A stretch of DNA of 64,000 bases, taken from NCBI GenBank assembly GCA_040387035.1, contig JAZKEN010000001.1, positions 1 to 64,000 on the forward strand, written 5' to 3'. Origin of the DNA: Methylotenera_A sp040387035 (GTDB lineage Bacteria > Pseudomonadota > Gammaproteobacteria > Burkholderiales > Methylophilaceae). Under the pieces are notes generated by a model. The model saw only the letters and a list, made by a program, of their open reading frames with translations. It had not been told where the DNA came from and made no database searches. Positions 34,817 through 43,697 of this stretch are shown in pieces. A program made the position numbers and the translations under genes. Each line of letters starts with the position of its first letter. Within the stretch, counting starts at the first letter, position 1.

Positions 34817-36192
34817 TGTGCGTCCTCCATTAAACTTTTTTCCTGGTTTTGTTGTGTCAATTGCTCTACCACGCGCTCCATTTTCATAAAGCGCGAACCC
34901 TTAACCAAAACCGTTGTATTTTTTTGCATTAATTTTTTTGCATGGTCGATGACATCATCCAACACTGAAAAATGTTGTGCGCCTTCACCGAATGCGGTGA
35001 CCGCATGCGCACTCATTTCGCCAAATGCCAACAAATGTGCAATGCCTTTTTGTTTGGCATACAAACCAATTTCGGCGTGCATTTTGGCTGCATCTGCACC
35101 CAGCTCACCCATATCGCCCATCACGAAAACGCGGGGCGAATCCATTGCCGCCAGCACATCGATTGCCGCGCGCATTGAATCAGGGTTAGCGTTATAGGTA
35201 TCATCAATCAACTGCGCGCCATTCAAGCCCGCTTGGCGCTGCAGGCGGCTATGCACGGCCTGCATGTTTTGCAAACCGTCTGCAATATCCTGGTTACCCG
35301 CACCTAAAGCCACTGCCGCCGCACTGGCGGCAAGCGCGTTGCTGATATTGTGCTTACCCAATACATTCAATTTAAATTTCACCGTGCCGCTTGGGGTCGT
35401 CAGCTGCACATGGCTTAAACCATCAATTTCGGCATAGCTAGCCGTTACGTCCGCTGTTTGGTTTAAACCAAAAGTAATGATTTTTTTACCCGCATTCAGC
35501 GATTGCCAATAGGCAGAAAATGCATCGTCGGCATTAATGACGGCAACACCGTTTGCGCTTAGGCCATTAAATATCTCGCCTTTTGCCTTGGCGATATTTT
35601 CGCGTGAACCCAGTTCACCAATATGCGCTGTACCGGCGTTATTGATCAGCGCCACCGTTGGCTGCGCGATACGGCTTAGATAATCGATTTCACCTAAGTG
35701 ATTCATGCCCATTTCAATTACCGCGTAGGCATGTTCTTTACGCAATTTCAGCAAGGTGAGCGGCATACCGATGTCATTATTCAAATTGCCAACGGTGGCG
35801 TGCACTTTTGTGGCGTCTTTTGTGGCCGCGCCCAGGATCGCGCTTAACATTTCCTTGGTGGTGGTCTTGCCATTACTACCGGTAATCGCAATCACAGGCA
35901 TAGCAAATTGATTACGCCAATGTTTTGCCAGCTGCCCCAGCGCCATGCGCGTGTCATCCACCACGATCGCAGGCCTTGCTTTTGTCAGCGCGTCAGAAAC
36001 CAGCACCGCAGTCGCCCCTTGCGAAATAGCGTTTTCGGCAAATTGATTGCCATCGAAGTTTTCGCCTTTAATCGCCACAAACAATTGTTTGCTGACGATT
36101 GCGCGGCTATCGCTGCCTACGCTTTGTACAATTTCGTCTGTGCCTAGTAGCTGGCCGTTGACTGCTTTTACAATAGTGGATAGCTGCATCAT
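34807..36192 (-). CDS. murF: UDP-MurNAc-tripeptide-D-Ala-D-Ala ligase
   Basis: A 461-aa Mur ligase that adds the D-Ala-D-Ala dipeptide, which is made by the ddl product encoded in the same cluster. The P-loop is AITGSNGKTTTKEML near 102-116, and NLNNDIGMPLTLL and IEMGMNHLGEI follow. The C-terminal domain carries IDDTYNANPDSMRAA near 330. It overlaps murE by 4 bp and mraY by 10 bp. Two adjacent ATG codons are possible starts, three bases apart, and I cannot choose between them. Confidence 0.96.
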   Translation of the reverse strand: MMQLSTIVKAVNGQLLGTDEIVQSVGSDSRAIVSKQLFVAIKGENFDGNQFAENAISQGATAVLVSDALTKARPAIVVDDTRMALGQLAKHWRNQFAMPVIAITGSNGKTTTKEMLSAILGAATKDATKVHATVGNLNNDIGMPLTLLKLRKEHAYAVIEMGMNHLGEIDYLSRIAQPTVALINNAGTAHIGELGSRENIAKAKGEIFNGLSANGVAVINADDAFSAYWQSLNAGKKIITFGLNQTADVTASYAEIDGLSHVQLTTPSGTVKFKLNVLGKHNISNALAASAAAVALGAGNQDIADGLQNMQAVHSRLQRQAGLNGAQLIDDTYNANPDSMRAAIDVLAAMDSPRVFVMGDMGELGADAAKMHAEIGLYAKQKGIAHLLAFGEMSAHAVTAFGEGAQHFSVLDDVIDHAKKLMQKNTTVLVKGSRFMKMERVVEQLTQQNQEKSLMEDAQCY

Positions 36193-37640
36193 AGAAGCGT
36201 CTCCGCATATTTTTTCAGTACTTTTTGCGCTTGCTCTATATCGCTAAAGTGATACTTTTTATCTTTGATTTCCTGATATTGCTCATGGCCTTTACCGGCA
36301 ATCAGCACAATGTCGCCAGCTTTGGCGGCAAAGATGCCAACCGAAATCGCTTTGGCACGATCCTGTTCAATCAAGTAATTGCCCTGCATGCCCTGCAAGA
36401 TTTCGTTAATGATTTTGCGTTTGTTTTCATGCCTGGGGTTATCCGAGGTAACGACCACTGCATCGGCCAAATCGCTGGCCATTTTGCCCATGATTTCGCG
36501 CTTGCCGGCATCGCGGTTACCACCGCAGCCAAACACGCATATTAGTTTTGCGCCTGCCTTTTTTTGCGCCTTTAGCGTGGTTAACACTTTTTCTAGAGCG
36601 TCTGGCGTGTGTGCATAATCCACTACCACCAAGGGTAATTGTTGACCGCCCAGCTGCTGCATGCGACCAGGCGCAGAGCGAATATGGGAGATCGCCTCTA
36701 CGGCATCCTGCAAGCTCACATTAGACGCCAGCAATGTGGCCAACACCGCCAGCACGTTATAAACGTTAAAGCGGCCGATTAAATTAGCACGCACTTCAGC
36801 CTTGCCTTGCGGGGTCACCGCCACAAAGCTGAAATAGGTGTCTTCAAAATGCAGTTTTGTTGCACGGACATCGCCATGATCAATGCCGTAGGTCACGACT
36901 GGCGCACCTGCGTGTTTTAAATCTTCTTCAATTTGCCGCCCAAAATCGTCGTCACAATTGAGCACCGACATTTTTAAACCGATCGAGTCAAACAGGCTGC
37001 GCTTAGCCGCGGCGTACTCTTCTAAAGTGGCGTGGTAATCCAAATGGTCGCGCGATAAATTGCTCAATACCGCAATATCAAACTCAACACCATTGACTCG
37101 ACCCTGATGCAAGCCGTGTGATGACACTTCCAAAGCCACCACCGCCGCGCCTTGCTTCAAGTAATCAGCCAGCATGGATTGCAACAAAATAGCGTCCGGC
37201 GTGGTATTGCTGGTTTCGGACAATTGTTCGGCAAAGCCATTGCCAAGGGTGCCAATAACCACCGTCTTACGATTCAAATAGTTAAAACACTGACTCAACC
37301 ATTGCGTGATGGAAGTCTTACCATTGGTGCCTGTAACGCCTATTGTCCACAATGCAGATGACGGCTTTTTGTAGAATTGCGCCGCGATATTGCCCGCTTG
37401 CAGGCGCAAATTCTTGATGCCAATATTTTCAATCGCCCAATCGGCATTCCAGTTAAAGTCAGCTAAATCCCAAAGTATGGCACTAGCGCCTTTTTTTATC
37501 GCATCGGCAATAAAATCGCGGCCATCGATTTTTTCTCCCGGGTATGCCAAAAACAGGCTTCCCTGCGTCACTTTGCGGCTATCGGCCGTGATGTATTTAA
37601 CGGGCGTTTTAATGCGGTAACTTTGGATGGCTTTGGTCAT
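36189..37640 (-). CDS. murE: UDP-MurNAc-L-Ala-D-Glu:meso-diaminopimelate ligase
   Basis: A 483-aa Mur ligase that adds the third peptide residue. The P-loop is VTGTNGKTSITQWL near 109-122. The acceptor-recognition motif DNPRHE near 399-404 is the form selecting meso-diaminopimelate rather than lysine, as expected for a Gram-negative cell. DSRKVTQGSLFLAYPG near 21-36 is the N-terminal substrate part. It overlaps ftsI and murF by 4 bp each. Confidence 0.96.
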   Translation of the reverse strand: MTKAIQSYRIKTPVKYITADSRKVTQGSLFLAYPGEKIDGRDFIADAIKKGASAILWDLADFNWNADWAIENIGIKNLRLQAGNIAAQFYKKPSSALWTIGVTGTNGKTSITQWLSQCFNYLNRKTVVIGTLGNGFAEQLSETSNTTPDAILLQSMLADYLKQGAAVVALEVSSHGLHQGRVNGVEFDIAVLSNLSRDHLDYHATLEEYAAAKRSLFDSIGLKMSVLNCDDDFGRQIEEDLKHAGAPVVTYGIDHGDVRATKLHFEDTYFSFVAVTPQGKAEVRANLIGRFNVYNVLAVLATLLASNVSLQDAVEAISHIRSAPGRMQQLGGQQLPLVVVDYAHTPDALEKVLTTLKAQKKAGAKLICVFGCGGNRDAGKREIMGKMASDLADAVVVTSDNPRHENKRKIINEILQGMQGNYLIEQDRAKAISVGIFAAKAGDIVLIAGKGHEQYQEIKDKKYHFSDIEQAQKVLKKYAETLL

Positions 37641-39364
37641 ATCACTTCCTTAGCATCATCGTCGTTAGTCGGGATCACCACATTGTCATTAGGCGCATCT
37701 TGCGGCACAGCCAGCATGCGCAAAGCATCTGCCATCACGGCACTGAATACGGGTGCGGCCACCGTACCACCGTAATATTCGCCATTGGTCGGCTCATCGA
37801 TCATCACCGCCATGATCAGGCGCGGATTGGATGCAGGTGCCATGCCGACAAAAGAACCCACATATTTGTCTTTTTCATATCCGGCCGGACCCAGCTTGTG
37901 TGCGGTACCGGTTTTACCACCAACGCGATAGCCCGCCACTTGCGCCCTTAGCGCCGTACCGCCTGGCAACACCGCCAGCTCTAGCATAGACTTCATGTCG
38001 TTTGCCACTTGCGCAGAAAACACCTGGTGACCCACTGTTGATTCATTTTGTTTAAGCAGCGAAATACTTTTAAGCTCGCCTTCGTTGGCAAACACGGTAT
38101 AGGCACGTGCCAATTGCAACAGGGTCAAGCTGATGCCATGCCCGTAGGACATAGTCGCTTGCTCGATCGGGCGCCAGTTTTTATAAGGCCTTAAACGCCC
38201 GGACGCCTCACCGGGAAAGCCGATATTGGCACGCGAGCCAAAGCCGAACTGGTTAAAGGTACTCCAAAGCGCCTCGCGCTTCAGGCTTAATGCCATTTTG
38301 GCAGAGCCCACGTTAGACGATTTCTGGATCACTTCTGCAACCGTTAGCACACCATGCGGATGTGCGTCATGTATGGTGGCGGTACCAATAGTCATGTAGC
38401 CAGGCGCGGTTTGAATTTTGGTATCCGGCTTAAAATCGCCAAACTCCATCGCGGCTGCAGCTGTCATTGGCTTCAAGGTTGAGCCTGGCTCAAACACATC
38501 GGTAATCACTCGGTTACGGGTTTTTCCCACGATATTCACAGGGTTATTCGGGTTATAAGTCGGCAAATTCACCATAGCCAGCACTTCACCGGTTTTAGCA
38601 TCCAGCACCACAGCAGCACCGGCTTTCGCTTTATGGTGCTCAACCGCCTTTGCCAGCTCTCTAAACGCTAAATATTGGATGCGCCGGTCAATACTCAGCA
38701 CCAAATCTTTGCCGTCTTGCGGCACTTTAACGTCTTCCAAATCTTCAACGATACGGCCTTGCCTGTCTTTAATCACCTTACGGCTACCTGCCTTGCCTGA
38801 CAAGTGGCTGTTTTGCGCCAACTCAAAACCTTCCTGGCCAATATCGTTGATATCGGTAAAACCCACCACATGTGCGGTCACATCGCCAGCCGGGTAAAAG
38901 CGTTTATATTCACGTTGCAGGAAAACACCGGGGATATTCAAGCTCATGACCTGCGCCGCCAAGTCAGGCGAGACACGGCGTTTTAGATACACGAATTCAC
39001 GCTGCAAGTTGGCAAACTTCTTATCCACATCTTTATTTTTTATGCCAAGCAGTTTAGCAAGCGCCTGTTTCTGCGTCTTGTTCACCTTAACGTCGGGAGG
39101 GCTGGCCCAAACCGATTCCACCGGACTGCTGATTGCCAGCAACTCGCCGTTTCTATCGGTAATTTTGCCACGGTGGGCTTGCAAGGTCAGCGTGCGGCTG
39201 TAACGTGCATCGCCTTTTTGCTGCAAAAATTCTTTGTGCAGGCTTTGCAAATAGATGCCGCGCGCAAACAAGCCGGCAAATCCTAGCAGGATGCCGATCA
39301 ACAATAGCCTGCGCCGCCAGGCTGGCAGCTTTACTATATGGTGCTGTACGGAGTTATAAGCCAT
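37637..39364 (-). CDS. ftsI: Septal peptidoglycan transpeptidase FtsI (PBP3)
   Basis: A 575-aa class B penicillin-binding protein that crosslinks septal wall with FtsW. One N-terminal membrane helix (about 18-38) is followed by the pedestal domain. The transpeptidase motifs are the SxxK in EPGSTLKPM near 297, SSN in QKSSNVGSA near 350, and KTG in GGKTGTAHK near 486. The length is typical. It starts 16 bp after the ftsL stop and overlaps murE by 4 bp. Confidence 0.96.
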   Translation of the reverse strand: MAYNSVQHHIVKLPAWRRRLLLIGILLGFAGLFARGIYLQSLHKEFLQQKGDARYSRTLTLQAHRGKITDRNGELLAISSPVESVWASPPDVKVNKTQKQALAKLLGIKNKDVDKKFANLQREFVYLKRRVSPDLAAQVMSLNIPGVFLQREYKRFYPAGDVTAHVVGFTDINDIGQEGFELAQNSHLSGKAGSRKVIKDRQGRIVEDLEDVKVPQDGKDLVLSIDRRIQYLAFRELAKAVEHHKAKAGAAVVLDAKTGEVLAMVNLPTYNPNNPVNIVGKTRNRVITDVFEPGSTLKPMTAAAAMEFGDFKPDTKIQTAPGYMTIGTATIHDAHPHGVLTVAEVIQKSSNVGSAKMALSLKREALWSTFNQFGFGSRANIGFPGEASGRLRPYKNWRPIEQATMSYGHGISLTLLQLARAYTVFANEGELKSISLLKQNESTVGHQVFSAQVANDMKSMLELAVLPGGTALRAQVAGYRVGGKTGTAHKLGPAGYEKDKYVGSFVGMAPASNPRLIMAVMIDEPTNGEYYGGTVAAPVFSAVMADALRMLAVPQDAPNDNVVIPTNDDDAKEVI

Positions 39365-39380
39365 TTTCTTTATTAATCAA

Positions 39381-39668
39381 TCACCGAATTAACTCAACAG
39401 TGACTTCCTCTTTCGCAATCACCTGAATGCGTTTTGCATCCGGCACTTGCATTTGTAATTTCTTTGCAGCCAACTCTTCAACACGTGAATGCATGGCCCA
39501 AGTGCTTTGCTCCAACTGCAATTGACCATATTCCGTGTCATATTTGCGCGTTAAGTCTTGCTGTTGCTCCAGCTCAAAATACAGCTTGCGCGCTTTATGC
39601 TGTGAGGTGATCACACCCAGGCTCACGGCAATTAATACAAAAAATAAAATAAAATTGATACGCGTCAT
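39381..39668 (-). CDS. ftsL: Cell division protein FtsL
   Basis: A 95-aa bitopic protein. A short N-terminus and a membrane helix (about 4-22) precede a periplasmic coiled coil rich in Gln and Glu (LYFELEQQQDLTRKYDTEYG). It forms the FtsQ-FtsL-FtsB complex that activates FtsWI. Sequence conservation in this family is low, but size, topology and place between rsmH and ftsI make the call secure. It begins 8 bp after the rsmH stop. Confidence 0.92.
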   Translation of the reverse strand: MTRINFILFFVLIAVSLGVITSQHKARKLYFELEQQQDLTRKYDTEYGQLQLEQSTWAMHSRVEELAAKKLQMQVPDAKRIQVIAKEEVTVELIR

Positions 39669-39676
39669 GTTTACTC

Positions 39677-40696
39677 TTAGGCAACTGCCGTTCTTTCCGC
39701 CACACGCATCACCGCACTTCTGCTGCGTGGGTTTTGTTTCACTTCAGCCGCGCTTGGCTTGATGGCCTTGCCAACGGCTTTTAATCTTGGCTGCGGCAAA
39801 TCCTTTGCTTTCACCGGAAAGCGCGCAGGCAAGTCATCACGGTTTTGCTCACCCTGAATAAATTGCTTCACTATCCTGTCTTCCAGCGAGTGAAAACTAA
39901 TCACCACCAGCCTGCCGCCTTCTGCCAGCAAATTCAGGCATTGCGGCAAAATCAGCGATAACTCCTCAAGCTCCGAATTGACGTAAATCCGTAAAGCTTG
40001 AAAGGTGCGCGTTGCAGGGTTCTGCCCCGGTTCGACCTTGGTGATTGCACTTGCCACGATCTTGGCAAGCTGTCCTGTAGTGGTGATGGTGCGCCCGTCT
40101 GTGCGCTCCTTAATAATCGCCCTTGCAACCTGCTTAGCAAACCGTTCTTCACCATAATCTTTGATTACCTTCCCGAGTTGTTGTTCTGTAATTGTGGACA
40201 ACAGCTCAGCGGCCGTTTTGCCACGCGTTTGGTCCATGCGCATGTCCAGCGGCGCATCAAATCTAAAACTAAAACCACGTTCACCTTCATCGATTTGTGG
40301 CGATGAAATGCCCAAATCCAGCAAAATGCCATCAACTTTTGTAAAATTGCGATTGCTGGCCAATTGATCGATTTCTGAAAAATGCAGATGGGAAATATGG
40401 AAACGTTCGTCTTCAATCGCCTGGCCTTCTGCCAACGCAGCCAAATCACGGTCAATGGCATACAAGCGGCCTGATTTTTCCAGGCGCGACAAAATCAGCC
40501 TGCTATGGCCACCGCGGCCAAATGTGCCATCCACATAAATGCCGCTGGGCTTAATATTGAGCGCATCCACCGCTTCGTTTAATAAAACGGTGACATGTGC
40601 AGCCGATGAAGACTTGCCGGTGGAATTTAAAACTGAAGTCATAATCGATGCTGACACTGAGGCTGAGCTGGGCGCAGATTTCGCGCCCATCATCAT
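39677..40696 (-). CDS. rsmH: 16S rRNA m4C1402 methyltransferase
   Basis: A 339-aa SAM-dependent methyltransferase (formerly MraW) that N4-methylates C1402 of 16S rRNA. Marks are HVTVLLNEAVDAL near 34-46, the SAM loop VDGTFGRGGHSRLIL near 55-69, and SFHSLEDRIVKQF near 262-274. The N-terminus carries about 30 Ser/Ala-rich residues not usual in the family; an internal ATG at 40642 could be the real start. The start used here overlaps the mraZ stop (ATGA). Confidence 0.95.
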   Translation of the reverse strand: MMMGAKSAPSSASVSASIMTSVLNSTGKSSSAAHVTVLLNEAVDALNIKPSGIYVDGTFGRGGHSRLILSRLEKSGRLYAIDRDLAALAEGQAIEDERFHISHLHFSEIDQLASNRNFTKVDGILLDLGISSPQIDEGERGFSFRFDAPLDMRMDQTRGKTAAELLSTITEQQLGKVIKDYGEERFAKQVARAIIKERTDGRTITTTGQLAKIVASAITKVEPGQNPATRTFQALRIYVNSELEELSLILPQCLNLLAEGGRLVVISFHSLEDRIVKQFIQGEQNRDDLPARFPVKAKDLPQPRLKAVGKAIKPSAAEVKQNPRSRSAVMRVAERTAVA

Positions 40697-41139
40697 AGTG
40701 AGAAACCTTCTAATTCTGCAGGCATTTCAGCGCCCGCATCGCCAGTTAAAACTTCAAGCTGCTTGTTCCAGTCCTGCAGGTTCCACAACTCAAAATGACT
40801 ACCTTGACCAACAAACATCACGTCTTTATCCAAACCTGCAAACTCACGCAGCACAGAAGACACCAGCAAGCGCCCTGCGCTATCCAGGGACAGGTCTTCT
40901 GCCTGCCCTACCATCAAGCGTTGATAAGCACTTGTTTGCGGATTAAAACTGGATAAAGCATTTATTTTGGCTTCGATAGGCGCCCATGCCGGTTGCGGAT
41001 AAAGCAACAAGCAGCGGTGCGGATGTGCGGTTAATATCAAATTACCCGCGCTCTGCGTCAACAAAGCATCACGATGCTTAGCAGGCACTGCAAGCCTGTA
41101 CTTAGCATCCATACTTAAAAGTGTTGCGCCGCGAAACAT
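40693..41139 (-). CDS. mraZ: Transcriptional regulator MraZ
   Basis: A 148-aa protein with two AbrB-like SpoVT domains, each with a DxxxR-type motif: SMDAKYRLAVPAKHRDAL near 8-25 and LDSAGRLLVSSVLREFAGL near 83-101. MraZ binds direct repeats just upstream of its own gene and represses the dcw cluster. Those repeats, four 10-bp-spaced boxes, are visible at 41244-41280, overlapping the promoter. It is the first gene of the cluster and overlaps rsmH by 4 bp. Confidence 0.95.
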   Translation of the reverse strand: MFRGATLLSMDAKYRLAVPAKHRDALLTQSAGNLILTAHPHRCLLLYPQPAWAPIEAKINALSSFNPQTSAYQRLMVGQAEDLSLDSAGRLLVSSVLREFAGLDKDVMFVGQGSHFELWNLQDWNKQLEVLTGDAGAEMPAELEGFSL

Positions 41140-41243
41140 GATTTAATAAACCGCCCTTAATGCATTATTGTTGGTGGTGGTGAGCTCAAATTATTATCAG
41201 GAGCCTAACTAAAAACCGGCAGATAATACTCGCCCGCCTAAAG

Positions 41244-41280
41244 TTCCCACTAAACTCCACTTTTCACCACTAAATTGCAC
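41244..41280 (-). promoter_or_regulatory. MraZ operator: direct repeats at exact 10-bp spacing
   Basis: On the plus strand CCAC occurs at 41247-41250, 41257-41260 and 41267-41270, and a fourth CAC at 41278-41280. On the minus strand this is GTGG repeated every 10 bp. This is the expected MraZ-binding arrangement and lies directly after the mraZ -10 box. Confidence 0.85.
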
Positions 41281-41307
41281 TATAGTTAAAAAAAAAGTAC
41301 TTTGCAA
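41279..41307 (-). promoter_or_regulatory. mraZp: Sigma-70 promoter of the mraZ/dcw cluster
   Basis: On the minus strand TTGCAA (41307-41302) and TATAGT (41284-41279) are separated by 17 bp. The -10 box touches the first MraZ repeat, which explains repression by MraZ. Confidence 0.75.
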
Positions 41308-41485
41308 GCACTTTTTTACTATTTTTTCCATATAAGACAAAGACTTAGCGCATTTTTATCAATAAAATAATAGCTATAATAATCAAGGAGATATTAAATT
41401 AAGTGAATGTAAAATATTACAACAAGCAAGTAGATGAATGATTGCAAACAACATCACGTAACCACAACATTTATTTACAAAAAAA

Positions 41486-41522
41486 TTGACTAATAAACGA
41501 CAAATTTATACTACGGTATACT
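41486..41522 (+). promoter_or_regulatory. Candidate promoter of the CTERM-protein gene
   Basis: TTGACT (41486-41491) is followed 15 bp later by TATACT (41507-41512); a second TATACT lies 10 bp further on (41517-41522). The spacing is shorter than ideal. The duplicated -10-like hexamer is unusual. Confidence 0.5.
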
Positions 41523-41603
41523 CCAAACAGGGGATTGAGTTAGAACTTTTTATATTTAAACTTGCTGAGCAATTTTTGCAAATCAAAAAAGGGGCAATAA
41601 AAA

Positions 41604-42209
41604 ATGTACATACAAAAATTAGTTCTCTCAACTCTGTTTATGGGTGCGCTATTTAGTACCGCAAGTGCAACTGCTGCGACGGTAGACACCATAGACGCCA
41701 CTTCACCGGCCAGTAACGTTTTTCCAAACTATTTTGCACCGGGCGGCGCTGAAACTTTCGACTCCCCCTATTATCGCGAGTATGGAGAAGATTGGGGCTG
41801 GAGCCATAACGCCATTACAACACCTTATACCTCAGCTGCTTTAAGCATCAGCGCGTTTGATGTAGACAGGGCAGATGGTGAAGTTGATATTATTCAAGGC
41901 TTTGAAACCTCAACCAGCACATGGGCTAACATTGGTACATTAAATGGTGCAAACGATATCTATTCCTTTACCACATTTGATTTAGGCGCTAATTGGGCAG
42001 ACGAAATCGGATCCGGCCTGCAGGTAAGAATCTTGATTGACACTCTAGATGAGGGCTGGCTAGTCACTTTAGCAAAATCCGTTTTAACTACAGATGGCGC
42101 GCCGATTGGCAACCCAAACCCGGGAGCGGTGCCAGTGCCAGCAGCAGCTTGGTTATTTGGTTCTGCGGTTTTAGGTTTCTTTGGTATGCGTCGTAAAAGC
42201 CAAGCTTAA
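41604..42209 (+). CDS. VPxPA-CTERM sorting-domain exported protein
   Basis: A 201-aa secreted protein. A signal peptide (about residues 1-23, ending ASATAA) is followed by a beta-rich, Asp/Thr/Ser-rich mature domain that I do not recognise. The C-terminus is VPVPAAAWLFGSAVLGFFG followed by MRRKSQA, a VPLPA-type variant of the PEP-CTERM signal. Such tails are processed by exosortase or archaeosortase-like enzymes and mark extracellular, often biofilm-associated, proteins. No exosortase gene is in this window. A terminator follows. Confidence 0.85.
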   Translation: MYIQKLVLSTLFMGALFSTASATAATVDTIDATSPASNVFPNYFAPGGAETFDSPYYREYGEDWGWSHNAITTPYTSAALSISAFDVDRADGEVDIIQGFETSTSTWANIGTLNGANDIYSFTTFDLGANWADEIGSGLQVRILIDTLDEGWLVTLAKSVLTTDGAPIGNPNPGAVPVPAAAWLFGSAVLGFFGMRRKSQA

Positions 42210-42223
42210 AATTTACTGAATAT

Positions 42224-42253
42224 AAAAAAGCCACGCTGATGTGTGGCTTTTTT
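42224..42253. terminator. Bidirectional terminator between the CTERM gene and rnpB
   Basis: AAAAAAGCCAC and GTGGCTTTTTT form an 11-bp stem with an 8-nt loop. The A- and T-flanks allow termination of both the plus-strand gene and the minus-strand rnpB RNA. Confidence 0.88.
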
Positions 42254-42277
42254 ATCGCTTTTTGTATGAAAATAATT

Positions 42278-42624
42278 GAAGCTGGCCGATAAGCCGGGTT
42301 TTGTAAACTTTATTGCTAAAGTGGACAGTCATTCATCTAGGCGCACAATTACTTGTGCACTCAAGCTATCTACCCGCTGGCAGCGCGAGCCACGCCCTAT
42401 CTACTTACGTAGAAATGCCAGCCTATTTGATATTGCTGCAGATGGAGGTTACCGCGTTTCACCGTAACTTAATACGCTCGTCTCTGTGGCCCTATTCCGC
42501 GCCTTATATCTTGCGGCTTTCGCCACAAAAGTTTCAGCGTACGGCTGTTAGCCGTCATCCCGCTCTGTGCAGCCCGGACTTTCCTCCCCCCACTTGCGTG
42601 AGCGGCGACTGTCTAGCCAGCTTC
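42278..42624 (-). ncRNA. rnpB: RNase P RNA (bacterial type A)
   Basis: The minus strand begins GAAGCTGGCTAGACAG, then has the conserved GAGGAAAGTCCGGGCT (CR I) with its CACAGAGCGGGATGAC continuation. It ends ACCCGGCTTATCGGCCAGC followed by TTC, whose ends pair as helix P1. The size of about 347 nt fits type A RNase P RNA, the catalytic RNA that matures tRNA 5' ends. A TAAAAT box stands about 7 nt upstream. Exact ends are estimated from helix P1. Confidence 0.95.
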
Positions 42625-42650
42625 AATGTTATTTTAACACGTTGATGCGA

Positions 42651-43691
42651 TTAATTTTTTTGTAATTTCCAGGCCAAAGATTGCCCCGCCCTCAGCGGCA
42701 CCAGCACATCATTGTCAAACGGTAAGTTATCCGGCACTTGCCAGCTTTCTTTCAGCAATGTAATTGTCTCTTTATTGCGCGGCAAGCCGTAAAAATCGGC
42801 ACCGTAAAAGCTGGCAAAAGCTTCCAATTTATCCAAGGCACCGGCATTTTCAAATGCCTCTACATAGAGTTCGATGGCCGTGTGTGCGGTATACATGCCG
42901 GCACAGCCGCAAGCGGCTTCTTTGGTATGCCTGGCATGCGGTGCACTATCGGTGCCTAAGAAGAATTTAGCATTGCCGGAAATTGCCGCTTTTACTAAGG
43001 CAACACGATGCTCTTCACGTTTTAAAATCGGCAGGCAGTAATGATGCGGTTGTATGCCACCTTTAAACATATCGTTGCGATTCATTAGCAAATGGTGCGC
43101 CGTGATGGTGGCGGCAATATGGCTAGGCGCTTCTGTCACAAAGTCTGCCGCATCCTTGGTCGTGATATGCTCAAACACAACTTTCAAGGCGGGGAATTTT
43201 TTAAGCAGCGGAATCATATGACGCTCAATAAATACGCGTTCGCGGTCAAATACATCGACATCGCTATCGGTCACTTCAGCATGCGCCAACAAAGGCACAC
43301 CTAGCTTTTGCATGGTCTCAAGCGCTTCCACACAGTGAGCAAGGTCGGTGACACCGGAATCCGAGTTGGTGGTGGCGCCTGCCGGATAAAGTTTGACGCC
43401 ATGCACAATGCCGCTGGCTTTGGCCAGGGCGATCTCTTGTGCTGACGTCTTGTCTGTCAGGTACAAAGTCATCAGGGGCTCAAAACTTAAACCGGCTGGC
43501 AGCGCATCTAAAATACGTTGCCGGTAAGCAGTCGCTAATGCTGTAGTTGTAACAGGCGGCCGCAGGTTGGGCATTACAATCGCGCGCGCAAATTGCTTCG
43601 CGGTATCAGGCAGCACCGCTTTTAATGCCGCGCCGTCCCTCAGGTGTAAGTGCCAATCATCTGGCCGTGTAATGGTTAAACTAGTCATCAT
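42651..43691 (-). CDS. pyrC: Dihydroorotase
   Basis: A 346-aa class II dihydroorotase, closing the dihydroorotate ring in pyrimidine synthesis. The metal site begins with DDWHLHLRDGAAL near residues 10-22, and further marks are KLYPAGATTNSD near 100-111 and FLGTDSAPHARHTKEAACGCAG near 246-267. Length and motifs match the E. coli enzyme. It is followed by rnpB on the same strand, whose promoter must lie in the last bases of pyrC or the 26 bp between. rsmI ends 6 bp upstream of its start. Confidence 0.96.
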   Translation of the reverse strand: MMTSLTITRPDDWHLHLRDGAALKAVLPDTAKQFARAIVMPNLRPPVTTTALATAYRQRILDALPAGLSFEPLMTLYLTDKTSAQEIALAKASGIVHGVKLYPAGATTNSDSGVTDLAHCVEALETMQKLGVPLLAHAEVTDSDVDVFDRERVFIERHMIPLLKKFPALKVVFEHITTKDAADFVTEAPSHIAATITAHHLLMNRNDMFKGGIQPHHYCLPILKREEHRVALVKAAISGNAKFFLGTDSAPHARHTKEAACGCAGMYTAHTAIELYVEAFENAGALDKLEAFASFYGADFYGLPRNKETITLLKESWQVPDNLPFDNDVLVPLRAGQSLAWKLQKN

Positions 43692-43697
43692 TAGGGT

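Larger units (their letters stand above)
41140..41603. other. Divergent intergenic region between mraZ and the CTERM-protein gene
   Basis: 464 AT-rich bases. The left half holds the mraZ promoter with its MraZ boxes. The right half holds a plausible promoter for the CTERM-protein gene at 41486-41522. No extra ORF or RNA gene is supported in the middle. Confidence 0.65.

Noticed and set aside
36189..41139. The many 4-bp overlaps in the dcw cluster as something novel
   Set aside because: Such overlaps are normal translational coupling in this conserved cluster.
42276..42645. Small protein-coding frames in the region after the CTERM gene
   Set aside because: They lie on the strand opposite rnpB and are explained by the RNase P RNA sequence.
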